Below are positions 35,412 to 43,283 of a stretch of DNA of 64,000 nt, piece by piece (the stretch's first letter is position 1; every line of letters begins with the position of its first letter). Position numbers and translations under genes: made by a program. Under the pieces are notes generated by a model. It searched no databases. It was given only the letters and a program-made list of their open reading frames with translations, and was not told where the DNA came from. Origin of the DNA: an uncultured Shewanella sp. GTDB taxonomy: Bacteria; Pseudomonadota; Gammaproteobacteria; Enterobacterales; Shewanellaceae. The DNA lies in contig NZ_CANLKR010000019.1 in assembly GCF_947491715.1 (NCBI RefSeq), positions 1 to 64,000 on the forward strand, written 5' to 3'.

Positions 35412-35888
35412 ATGTCTCCTCCCTCAATAACACCTGAACTTAAGCAGCTAGCCAATGCGATAGAACGCGTCATTGACGGACACCAATCACTAGCAGAGCA
35501 TAACGGTGTAACAGAAGATGAACTCAACAATATCTATCAGGATGCACTGACATATTATCAGCAACAAGATATGCAGTCAGCTCTGAGTGCTTTCACTTAT
35601 TTAGTCATGAACAACTCATGGAGACGAGAATATATCTTTGGCTTTGCCTCTTGTCTGCACGCATTAGAGCAATATGAAAATGCATTATCTTTCTATGGTT
35701 ATGCCGCTTTAATGGATGCTTGTGATGCTGGTGTCACTTTTAGAATTGCTCAGTGCTATTACTCAATAGGAAAGTCTTCAGAAGCAATCGAGGCCTTACA
35801 AACCAGTATCGAGCAAAGTTTTATCGAAAATGTTCAACCTGAAATAAGAGCATTAGCTCAAAGCCTGCTCCAAGAAATAATTAACTAA
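35412..35888 (+). CDS. SycD/LcrH-class type III chaperone, SscB-like
   Basis: This 158-residue TPR chaperone has three TPR-like helical repeats with the class II (SycD/SicA/LcrH) pattern: LTYYQQQDMQSALSAFTYLV (about residues 49-68), FGFASCLHALEQYENALSFY and FRIAQCYYSIGKSSEAIEAL. The closest similarity I recall is to Salmonella SscB, which shares the FYG-A-LMDA segment (here ALSFYGYAALMDAC) and the final helical tail. SscB is the chaperone of the effector SseF, and the next gene, after 28 bases, encodes an SseF-like protein. RBS aagga. Confidence 0.75.
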   Translation: MSPPSITPELKQLANAIERVIDGHQSLAEHNGVTEDELNNIYQDALTYYQQQDMQSALSAFTYLVMNNSWRREYIFGFASCLHALEQYENALSFYGYAALMDACDAGVTFRIAQCYYSIGKSSEAIEALQTSIEQSFIENVQPEIRALAQSLLQEIIN

Positions 35889-35916
35889 CTTTATATCGAA
35901 TTACATAAGGATACTT

Positions 35917-36858
35917 ATGCCTAAAATTCAGGGCCAATCATCACAAATGAATGTGAGATCAAGCTTAGCTCCACTTCAACAGATCCCAGCATATAAATTT
36001 GATATTAATCAGGTTCCCCTTGAATGTGAAGCCACCATTGAGTCATTAGATCTTGCGGGGACAAATAAGGCCTTTTTTCAACGCCCTAAAAACAAAACAA
36101 TCGAAAGTTTAGATCTCGCAGTCAAGAGCGGTAAAACATTTAAATCAACGACTCACATTGAACGAGCACAACAGCTTGAGCAAAAAGCGAAAGACAATGG
36201 TATTGAGCTTGCCAAAAAAGCATTCTTTAAAGCAATATTCAATGTTGCTTTGGCCGGATTAGGGTTAGGCCTCGCTATCGCTGCAACAGCATTCACTAAC
36301 GGCGCGGGCATTCCAGTACTCGCCGCAACAGGCGTCGCTTTTGCACTTGTTGTCTCAGATGCAGGTTGCGCATATGCCGACTGGAGTAGTAAAGCAAGGG
36401 GAAATGATGGCCTTAAAATGGGCTCAGATACCATAGCCAATGCGGTCCATTCCATGCTTGATAATATGGGCGTAAACAGTAAAAACTCGACCCATTGGGC
36501 CAATACTACATCCGTTATATCAAGAACAGCACTTACGCTTGGTACATTGTGGTGTAGCGTCACTTCTACGGCCAAAGTACCAGGCACAATCGGCAGCACT
36601 CTGTCGATGTTAAAATTAGGGAAAAGTATCACCAATAGGATTGGAGGTATGGGGCTGGATGTCGGCATTTCAACTCTAAAAAAACAAACAAATAAAATAA
36701 AGGATGACACACACAAGAATAACTTATTCCAGCTTCACCTTAATGTTGCCGAAACTCAACGTAGCCTTGATCTACTCCTTCAAAAAGGTCAAATAAGCCT
36801 TGAAGCGGCAAACATATTACGTGGCACGATGAATGTGGTTCCACAAGCTAGCTCTTAA
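35917..36858 (+). CDS. SseF/SseG-like type III effector
   Basis: This 313-residue protein lacks a signal peptide. It has a soluble N-terminal head (1-95), a hydrophobic hairpin (about 107-150) and a second hydrophobic stretch (about 200-216), then a helical tail. The segment GAGIPVLAATGVAFALVVSD (129-148), followed by an AGCAY turn and, soon after, SDTIANAVHSM, closely matches my memory of Salmonella SseF (GAGLPI...GDACCAY...SDSVALVV) and SseG (GAPLVALAG...ADVACL...HDSIGNAV). SseF/SseG sit in vacuole membranes and position the Salmonella vacuole. It follows an SscB-like chaperone gene. A repeated TIESLDLA (40-47, 61-68) occurs in the head. Confidence 0.65.
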   Translation: MPKIQGQSSQMNVRSSLAPLQQIPAYKFDINQVPLECEATIESLDLAGTNKAFFQRPKNKTIESLDLAVKSGKTFKSTTHIERAQQLEQKAKDNGIELAKKAFFKAIFNVALAGLGLGLAIAATAFTNGAGIPVLAATGVAFALVVSDAGCAYADWSSKARGNDGLKMGSDTIANAVHSMLDNMGVNSKNSTHWANTTSVISRTALTLGTLWCSVTSTAKVPGTIGSTLSMLKLGKSITNRIGGMGLDVGISTLKKQTNKIKDDTHKNNLFQLHLNVAETQRSLDLLLQKGQISLEAANILRGTMNVVPQASS

Positions 36859-37138
36859 GAATAAAGTCATTGAAATGGTGCTCTTAGTATTATCTTATTG
36901 AATTACATTAATCAATAACCCACACTAGCAGAGCATCATTGAACAGTGCCCCCAATAAAAGTAAACATTGAAGTGTAAATAAACTTATCGAGAGGTCAAG
37001 TTGGAACCAGAAACATATTTTGTAATAGTAAATATATTGTATATTTTTTAATTTTAGACAAGTTTTATAAAGCGTTAACATCGCACAAAATAGTCAAACC
37101 GACTATATTCAATGATTATTCATTATTAAAATCAATTT

Positions 37139-38338
37139 ATGTCACTTTTTCAATCTAAAACCAATGTTTACAATATATTTGCTGGTTTTTGTCTCTTTTT
37201 ACTGGCATTAGGCATCAATCGTTTTGCTTATACCCCTGTCATCCCTTTTTTGATTAATGAGCACTGGCTCACCAATGCACAAGCGGGTTATATTGGAAGT
37301 GCCAATTTTTTAGGTTACTTCTTGGGCGCTCTCATCGCTCCAAGGCTAAATATAAGATTTAACACATCGAATCTAATGTTAGGTCTAACAGTCCTATCCC
37401 TTATCGCTGCGACTTTATGCATCGTTAAATTAGGCTTTTGGTGGCTAACAACATGGCGATTAATACTAGGTTTTAACGGAGGCGCCATCATGATTTTGGC
37501 GCCCAGTTTAATTTTGTCTCACTTACCCGACAACCACAAAGCTATCGTCAGCGGTTTTATTTTTGCAGGTATTGGTACAGGCACCGCGGTAAGTAGCATC
37601 AGTATTCCTTATTTTTATTCACAAAATAATGTTTTCGGTATTTGGGCAGGCTTAGCAGGAATAACATTGATTTTAGTGTTATTAACTTGGGCTAAATGTC
37701 GACATGCCACATCACAGACACCTATTCAGCAGCGGCAATCCATCCAGTTGAGTGCTGTTCAACGCAAAACATTCGCTATAGCACTCATAGGCTATGGACT
37801 ATATGGTATTGGCCTTACACCCAGTTTACTGTTTCTTTCTGATTACGCCCACCGTAGTTTGCACATGAGCTTGCATACCAGTAGTGAACTTTTTGCCTTA
37901 TTAGGTTTAGGTGCTGCTGTTGGTGCCATATTAGCGGGTATTTTACACCACAAATTTGGTAATTATTGGGCCATTATTATTACCGCACTCATTGGGATCA
38001 TTAGCTTAATTTTTATTGCTTGGTTTCCCTCTTTACTTTTTGTGGCTATCAGTGCCTTTTTGTCAGGTTTTTATTTAATCGCTTTAGTCACCTTAATGTC
38101 ACTCTTTATTGGTCACTTGGTCTCCATGCAGCACCATGCAAAATATTGGTCGTATATGACATTGCTTTACGGTGGCTCCCAGTTTATTGCCAGTTACGCC
38201 TTCTCATACGGACTCAATTTCAACCTCAGCTACAACACCATGTTTAAAATCGGCACCTTGGCTTTAATCTTGTCTTTACTGTGTTATTTATGCCTTCCAA
38301 AAATAATAAACAAACAAAATAATCATAGAACAACATAA
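37139..38338 (+). CDS. YbfB/YjiJ-family MFS transporter
   Basis: This is a 399-residue, 12-helix major facilitator. The first helix ALGINRFAYTPVIPFLI with INRF-Y-P and the segment GSANFLGYFLGAL are typical of the YbfB/YjiJ (sugar/metabolite permease-like) family. The function of this family is unknown. The ATG has little RBS. It stands alone after the SseF-like gene, with no shared operon evidence beyond the 280-base spacing. Confidence 0.75.
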   Translation: MSLFQSKTNVYNIFAGFCLFLLALGINRFAYTPVIPFLINEHWLTNAQAGYIGSANFLGYFLGALIAPRLNIRFNTSNLMLGLTVLSLIAATLCIVKLGFWWLTTWRLILGFNGGAIMILAPSLILSHLPDNHKAIVSGFIFAGIGTGTAVSSISIPYFYSQNNVFGIWAGLAGITLILVLLTWAKCRHATSQTPIQQRQSIQLSAVQRKTFAIALIGYGLYGIGLTPSLLFLSDYAHRSLHMSLHTSSELFALLGLGAAVGAILAGILHHKFGNYWAIIITALIGIISLIFIAWFPSLLFVAISAFLSGFYLIALVTLMSLFIGHLVSMQHHAKYWSYMTLLYGGSQFIASYAFSYGLNFNLSYNTMFKIGTLALILSLLCYLCLPKIINKQNNHRTT

Positions 38339-38682
38339 TTCCTAGCACATTAAAAAGGCGGTTTAATTGAATACAAGTCGCCTTTTATGACTCCTGTGAT
38401 GATTTATTTTTTGATACTCATAAACACAGCTTGAATAAGCATATATGAAGAAAAAGCCACTCTATGATCATGGCGCATTTTCCGTACCTTTAAGAAACAT
38501 TTATTCAACCACACCACAAACATTAATCGTTCAAGAAACACAAACTAAAACAATAAAAAACACATAACAAACAGTATTAAAATGAAAACATCATTTAACA
38601 AACAAGGAAAACGAGAGTGGAAAACAAAAAATATTAATTAAACCCAAAAATAAAATCAATCACTTAGCTATATTAAAGGTAA
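38339..38682. other. Intergenic region between convergent genes
   Basis: This 344-base gap holds a weak hairpin (aaaaaggcg / cgcctttt, 38353-38388) that may end the upstream gene, then AT-rich DNA. No gene is seen. Confidence 0.55.
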
Positions 38683-39396
38683 TTATTGAGCGCTATAGCC
38701 ACCATCTATGGGGATATCAACACCCGTTAAAAAAGAGGTATCTGACTCAATAATAAATGTAATATATTGCGCGATTTCATCAGGAGTAGACATTCTTTTA
38801 ACTGGCTGCATATTCTCAATATAATCTTTTCCAACCCGTTGTTTTAACAGTGTCAAAAAATTTGTGTCGACAGCGCCTGGTGATAATGTATTAATTTGAA
38901 TATTTTTTTGTGCATACTCTATTGCCAGAGACTTAGAAAGGGCAACCACAGCGGCTTTTGAAGCTGCATAAGCTGAACTACCAGCAAGACCACACCGTGC
39001 CAAAACAGATGCTATATTCACAATTCGGCCTCCACCTAGTCTGTCCATCATCGCAATTTCATGCATCATCATTAATGCCGTTCCCCGTAAATTAGTGCCT
39101 ATGACTTTATCAAAGTCTGCAATTTTGGTTGCCGAAAAAGGTTTATTGGGACCTGGCACACCAGCAGCATTGACTGCATGACTAATAGCAATTCGCCTTG
39201 ATTTTAAATCCTCAAAAATAGCTATGACGTCATTTTCATTAGATATATCACACTGATAACAAATAACACTCCTGTCATTCAGGTCAATATTCATCTTATC
39301 GACTAAAATAATATTTGAGTAAATATCATGGTTTATCGCATTATAGGTTGACCTTCCTATGCCGCTGGCGGCACCACTGATTAAAATATTTCTCAT
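38683..39396 (-). CDS. Short-chain dehydrogenase/reductase
   Basis: This 237-residue classical SDR has the cofactor motif SGAASGIG (residues 7-14) and the structural NAAG. Catalytic Ser lies in NIASVLA, and Tyr/Lys in SAYAASKAA (near 141-149). The C-terminal DIPIDGGYSAQ ends a typical SDR. The N-terminal DK after the second strand (ILVDK) suggests NAD(H). It stands alone, and its substrate is unknown. Confidence 0.85.
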   Translation of the reverse strand: MRNILISGAASGIGRSTYNAINHDIYSNIILVDKMNIDLNDRSVICYQCDISNENDVIAIFEDLKSRRIAISHAVNAAGVPGPNKPFSATKIADFDKVIGTNLRGTALMMMHEIAMMDRLGGGRIVNIASVLARCGLAGSSAYAASKAAVVALSKSLAIEYAQKNIQINTLSPGAVDTNFLTLLKQRVGKDYIENMQPVKRMSTPDEIAQYITFIIESDTSFLTGVDIPIDGGYSAQ

Positions 39397-39526
39397 AAAA
39401 CCTCGCTAAAAATATCTTGATGTCTCTACTTTTCACTACACCACATGATGATAGCAATTGTCATTATTGCAACCAAATCCTATTTCACCTTTAAAATTAA
39501 ACCATATCGACGAATACTCCTATTAA

Positions 39527-39552
39527 AAACTCGGCCGCAAACGACCGAGTTT
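39527..39552. repeat. Hairpin at the 3' end of the IS200-like gene
   Basis: AAACTCGG / CCGAGTTT pair around a 10-base loop; its right arm overlaps the transposase stop codon. The neighbouring bases aaaactcggc recur at the other end of the element (39966-39975), suggesting a sub-terminal element end. Confidence 0.65.
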
Positions 39553-39967
39553 AGAAGAGCCCAAGCTGATCTGAATTTGTCTCTTTTCGATCTAACTCGA
39601 GCAACTGGTTTTGAACATATTTACGAATGCTTCCTTCATTTGCATTACCAATTGTTTCAACAAAGTAACTTTGAGTCCAAAGCTTACTTCCCCAAAAATA
39701 ACGTCTTTTGATATCTGGATAGCATTTGAGAAATTCTCGGGCTGAGATGCTTTTGATAACCTGTATTATATGACTTGGTGATATCTTAGGCTCACTTCTC
39801 ACCACCATATGAATATGATCTTTTGGGATTTCTAATCCTACAATATCAATGTCGTAATCAAAACCGACTTTATGAATAATCCTTTTCATCATTTCGCGGT
39901 AAGGTTCAGAGAATACTTTTCGTCGATACTTTGGTATCCACACAAAGTGATACATGAGCCTGACCAA
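39551..39967 (-). CDS. tnpA: IS200/IS605-type transposase TnpA
   Basis: This 138-residue Y1-type single-strand transposase has the HUH motif in KDHIHMVV (near residue 50) and the nucleophilic tyrosine in IRKYVQNQ (near residue 116). The frame opens from a TTG at 39967; the first ATG is at 39955. Typical members have about ten more residues before the RLMYHFVWIPKYR motif, so the N-terminus may be shortened. A hairpin follows the stop. No TnpB/IscB partner or guide-RNA-like gene is adjacent. Confidence 0.8.
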   Translation of the reverse strand: MVRLMYHFVWIPKYRRKVFSEPYREMMKRIIHKVGFDYDIDIVGLEIPKDHIHMVVRSEPKISPSHIIQVIKSISAREFLKCYPDIKRRYFWGSKLWTQSYFVETIGNANEGSIRKYVQNQLLELDRKETNSDQLGLF

Positions 39968-40108
39968 AACTCGGCACTCAATGCATTAGATATTCAGCAA
40001 GACTCAATTCACAGATAGGGGGATTTGTATTGGTACAAGCAATTGATTTACTTGCACTCATTATGCTATTTCGCGATACTTTCACAGACTAGTATTCTGG
40101 ATGTTAAT

Positions 40109-41014
40109 ATGAATAAATGGATAGGAATAGAAGAGTTTGTTGCAACCATTAAAACAGGTTCCTTATCTCAAGCCGCCATCGACTTGAGCACTTCAAAATC
40201 AAACGTCAGCAAAAAGATAGCCCAATTAGAAACACGCCTTAACACTAAATTGGTGTATCGACATAAACAAAAAATTGCCCTCACTTCAATAGGGAAAATA
40301 TATTTTGAGCAAGCTATGACATTACTCGATGCCCTCAATCAGGCCGATGCAAGGGTGAGTAATGAGCAAGACCTTATGGTCGGTGAAATCAAGTTACTCG
40401 TCCCACCAGGCGTAACCGAATCTGTCTTAATTCCTATCATGCACAACTTTCGTCTACAATATCCACAAGTCACTTTTTCTTTCATTTCAAGCGTAAAATC
40501 AAGTTGTTTGTTAGAAAATCAAGCCGATTTAGCTTTCCGATATTCGCAGACTATCGAAGAACATTTAATTGCAAGACCTTTATTTAGCAGCACATATCGC
40601 CTCTGTGCTAGCCCTGAATTTATTCATAGACACGGACATCCACAGCACCCTAATGCATTAGCGAGCCTAGACTGCCTCAATTATGCAAGTCAGCTCACCA
40701 CACAGGCTGCACAATGGACTTTTCAGCATCATAGTAGCTTAGAAAAGGTAACGGTCTCGCCTAAAACCGTTTTGCAATCCAATAGTGTCGATAGTCTCGT
40801 TAAACTATGTCAATTAGGGAGCGGGATCTTATATTGCTCAAATATTTTTGTGCAGCAAGCCCTTAACGAACACAGTTTACACTCACTGTTAGATGACTGG
40901 ATTAACGAAAGTAATCAATTATGGTTAGTTTATGTCGACAGGCAAGCTCAGAGTAAACGGGTTAAAACCTTCATTGCATATACGCTCTCTCAAATGCATT
41001 TATTGGGGCTTTAG
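40109..41014 (+). CDS. LysR-family transcriptional regulator
   Basis: This is a roughly 301-residue LTTR. The N-terminal winged helix reads IEEFVATIKTGSLSQAAIDLSTSKSNVSKKIAQLE (residues 6-40; only part quoted is needed for the motif). A substrate-binding domain follows (about 90-290). The ATG at 40109 is chosen because it sets the usual distance to the HTH; the frame can be read 84 bases further upstream. It lies next to the IS200-like gene, and its target genes are unknown. Confidence 0.8.
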   Translation: MNKWIGIEEFVATIKTGSLSQAAIDLSTSKSNVSKKIAQLETRLNTKLVYRHKQKIALTSIGKIYFEQAMTLLDALNQADARVSNEQDLMVGEIKLLVPPGVTESVLIPIMHNFRLQYPQVTFSFISSVKSSCLLENQADLAFRYSQTIEEHLIARPLFSSTYRLCASPEFIHRHGHPQHPNALASLDCLNYASQLTTQAAQWTFQHHSSLEKVTVSPKTVLQSNSVDSLVKLCQLGSGILYCSNIFVQQALNEHSLHSLLDDWINESNQLWLVYVDRQAQSKRVKTFIAYTLSQMHLLGL

Positions 41015-41070
41015 TTTCAGCCAATATGACAATGATGCGGCAGAGTGTCATGGGGATCATTCTAACTGTC

Positions 41071-41766
41071 TCACCTCTTTTGCTGACGTGTATAATCTTC
41101 TAGCGACTTAGTGGCATTTGTCTCAAATACTTCATTAAGCACGTCAATTGCCTGTATTCGATCGACTCGAAAGTGTCGATAGGCTTCTCTCAGTTCACAC
41201 CAAGCCACTAAGGTCCATATGCTCTCGCCTGAAAAATGCCCCCAAAAAATCTGCCCCAAAGGCTGCAAACAACGAGTCGTCACACGTTCATTCGCATCAA
41301 TATAATGCACCTTGACCTTTAAATAACCATCGATAGCATGCCGTAAGGTTTTGCTGATATGCGCAGTATTGGATTTAACAAAGCCCTCTGGCACCACGAA
41401 AGTGAAGCTTTCCACTTGCTGCTTTAATCTATCGGGTAATATTGATACTAATTTATTGGACGCACTCTTGGCAGCAGTGGCAAGCTCATCATCGGACCAA
41501 GCCCTTACCATACGCATGCCAAGCTCTAAGGCAACTAATTCTTGATCGGTAAACATCAAAGGCGGCAAGTGTGAGCCCGATTGCAATAAGTAACCCACAC
41601 CCGCCTCACCTTCAATGGGCACGCCAGTGTTCAACAAAGATTGAATATCACGGTAAATAGTGCGCTCGCTGACCGCGAGTTCAGCCGCTAACGCCGCCGC
41701 AGTGACCGCATAACGTTTTGAACGTAATAATGTCAATAATGCCAATAATCGTTCTGATTTCGTCAC
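41071..41766 (-). CDS. YafY-type HTH/WYL transcriptional regulator
   Basis: This 231-residue protein has an N-terminal helix-turn-helix (about 1-55, AELAVSERTIYRDIQSLL). The WYL domain (about 135-220) binds ligands such as nucleic acid or small molecules. It is the last gene of a leftward pair with the small barrel protein at 41796, separated by 29 bases. Its target is unknown; the partner gene is a likely one. Confidence 0.82.
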   Translation of the reverse strand: MTKSERLLALLTLLRSKRYAVTAAALAAELAVSERTIYRDIQSLLNTGVPIEGEAGVGYLLQSGSHLPPLMFTDQELVALELGMRMVRAWSDDELATAAKSASNKLVSILPDRLKQQVESFTFVVPEGFVKSNTAHISKTLRHAIDGYLKVKVHYIDANERVTTRCLQPLGQIFWGHFSGESIWTLVAWCELREAYRHFRVDRIQAIDVLNEVFETNATKSLEDYTRQQKR

Positions 41767-41795
41767 AGCTCAGCTCCACGGCTTTCTTGAAAATG

Positions 41796-42116
41796 TTATT
41801 GATACTTTTCGGCTAACGCCGACATTTTGATCTCTTGATGCTCAATATTAATGGTTTTGGGATCAATCAATGCCATAAAGGCTTGGCAATCCGGGTGTGC
41901 TTTAAACTGCTCACACGCTTTCATGGCACTGTCCATACTGTCCCAATAAATGACATCTGTCCACGTTTGAGAGTCTAAATGATAGCTCAAGGAGCGGTAT
42001 TGAAAGCCATCAAGCGTTGCAATAAAAGTTTGACTGCATTGGGTGGCTGTGACGAGATCCGCTTCCGTCGTCCCCGGAAGCACAGTAAAACATACGATTT
42101 CAATGACACTGTTCAT
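41796..42116 (-). CDS. Small dimeric alpha/beta barrel protein (ABM-like)
   Basis: This is a roughly 106-residue protein with the pattern of an antibiotic biosynthesis monooxygenase-like ferredoxin fold: strand IEIVCFTVLPG, helix with Cys-Gln, then GFQYRSLSYHLDSQTWTDVIYWDS. The ATG at 42116 is chosen (aaggaaaaaaag before it); the frame can be read to 42164. It precedes the YafY-type regulator in one operon. A repeat copy lies just upstream (42145-42207). Confidence 0.7.
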   Translation of the reverse strand: MNSVIEIVCFTVLPGTTEADLVTATQCSQTFIATLDGFQYRSLSYHLDSQTWTDVIYWDSMDSAMKACEQFKAHPDCQAFMALIDPKTINIEHQEIKMSALAEKYQ

Positions 42117-42144
42117 CTTTTTTTCCTTGTATTGTTGATTCTGC

Positions 42145-42207
42145 TTGCTATAAACAGAATACAAAGAAAGACTGTCAGGATCTGTCAGTAGTGATGAGAA
42201 ATAGCAA
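42145..42207. repeat. Solitary copy of the transposase-associated repeat
   Basis: This shares cagaatacaaagaaagactg and gtcagtagtgatgagaaat-like segments with the flanks of the REP-type transposase (46153-46275 and 47427-47545). It lies upstream of the small barrel gene, without a transposase next to it. Confidence 0.65.
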
Positions 42208-42316
42208 ATGCTTACTCAATCAATTTTAGTTAGCCATTACAGATGTAAAATTGGAAAGCTTAAAGCATGCTTATTGATAATGGCTTTTTATATCATCGAT
42301 AATTATCAGTCTAAAG

Positions 42317-42830
42317 TTATGTCTGAAGGGAGCAATCAAGTACAACAACCTCAATGCTTCCTTTATCAGATCCATGAATTAATCCTTTTAAAGAATCTTG
42401 CATTTCTTTAGCAGTTGTTGGTTACACAATACCGTTGAAGGTTTAGGAATACTTCCTTTTCGATGATCACCGAACCAAAAAACGGCAAATATCCCATATC
42501 CACTGGCCATAGGATCAATTGTATATTGCTTTTTTTACTGTGACAGAATTGCCTCCCATACTTTTGGGTGTATGTCTCTTTTAAGTTCCAATGGAAGTTA
42601 AAAAAAAGCTATTTTGTACCACAATATCTGCAAGTTTGTGGTTTTTCATATCAACTTCTCGTTTGGCGCACAATGCCAGAGCAGACAGTTTAGGCCTTAA
42701 AATATCGATTAATCTATCGCGACATAAATCCTCTACATCTGGTTCGATCATCCCCCTAACACCATGCCTCCAAAAGCGTTTATGAAGATCAATATTGGAA
42801 CCTGTAAGCTCATCTTGAATAGAAATTAAG
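42317..42830 (-). pseudogene. Decayed 3' end of a large defence-type protein
   Basis: Reading the minus strand in two or more frames gives pieces that join into one C-terminal protein tail. The pieces are a head with FWRHGVRGMIEPDVEDLCRD and CAKREVDMKNHKLADIVVQN, then, after a frameshift, LPIELKRDIHPKVWEAIL, then SGYGIFAVFWFGDHRKGSI. After a further frameshift a tail reads EMQDSLKGLIHG and IEVVVLDCS before a stop at 42317. The ADI...PIELK pattern and the following FWFG/VVVLD segments resemble the C-terminal PD-(D/E)XK-like region of large, defence-associated proteins. The 5' part is absent. Frameshifts and stops show it is inactive. Confidence 0.5.
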
Positions 42831-43283
42831 TGTCAGATAAAGTTAGACTAGAACAGAGTCTTTTTTAATTAGTAATAATAGCCTAAAAGTGACTTAATGA
42901 TATTAAGTTCACCCATTTAATAATTCCAAAAAACACACCATATTATAAAAAACCAAACTAATTACTGGTTAAAAATAATAAATACCTAACATTTTTAATG
43001 TAATTTATTACAAAAAAATATCAATTATTTGATAATCACCTTACCAACAAATTCAAAATAAACAAATTTTCTTATAACATAATAGGTATGTTTTAAATGA
43101 TGTCAGCCTAGATACAAGACTAAAGTTTAGATGAATGAATATATCAACAAATTTATAATCCCTATTACAATCAATATTACAGACATTAAACACAACCTTT
43201 TTTATACACATCAACAAGAAAATACAAAGCTTGTTTCCTTTAAGACTATTTTTTCTTGTGACATTATTACAGAGTCATAATTA
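42831..43283. other. AT-rich region before the protease gene
   Basis: This 453-base region of AT-rich DNA lies between the decayed gene and the protease. Its left end (tgtcagataaagttagac) may mark a transposon end, which is speculative. No gene is seen. Confidence 0.5.

Noticed and set aside
36153..36716. 187-codon reading frame on the minus strand
   Set aside because: It lies wholly inside the SseF-like gene on the opposite strand, has no RBS and shows low-complexity composition derived from the sense gene.
39445..39711. 88-codon reading frame on the plus strand
   Set aside because: Antisense to the IS200-like transposase and its 3' hairpin.
42591..42785. 64-codon plus-strand reading frame
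   Set aside because: Antisense to the decayed gene at 42317-42830, whose fragments make better protein sense.
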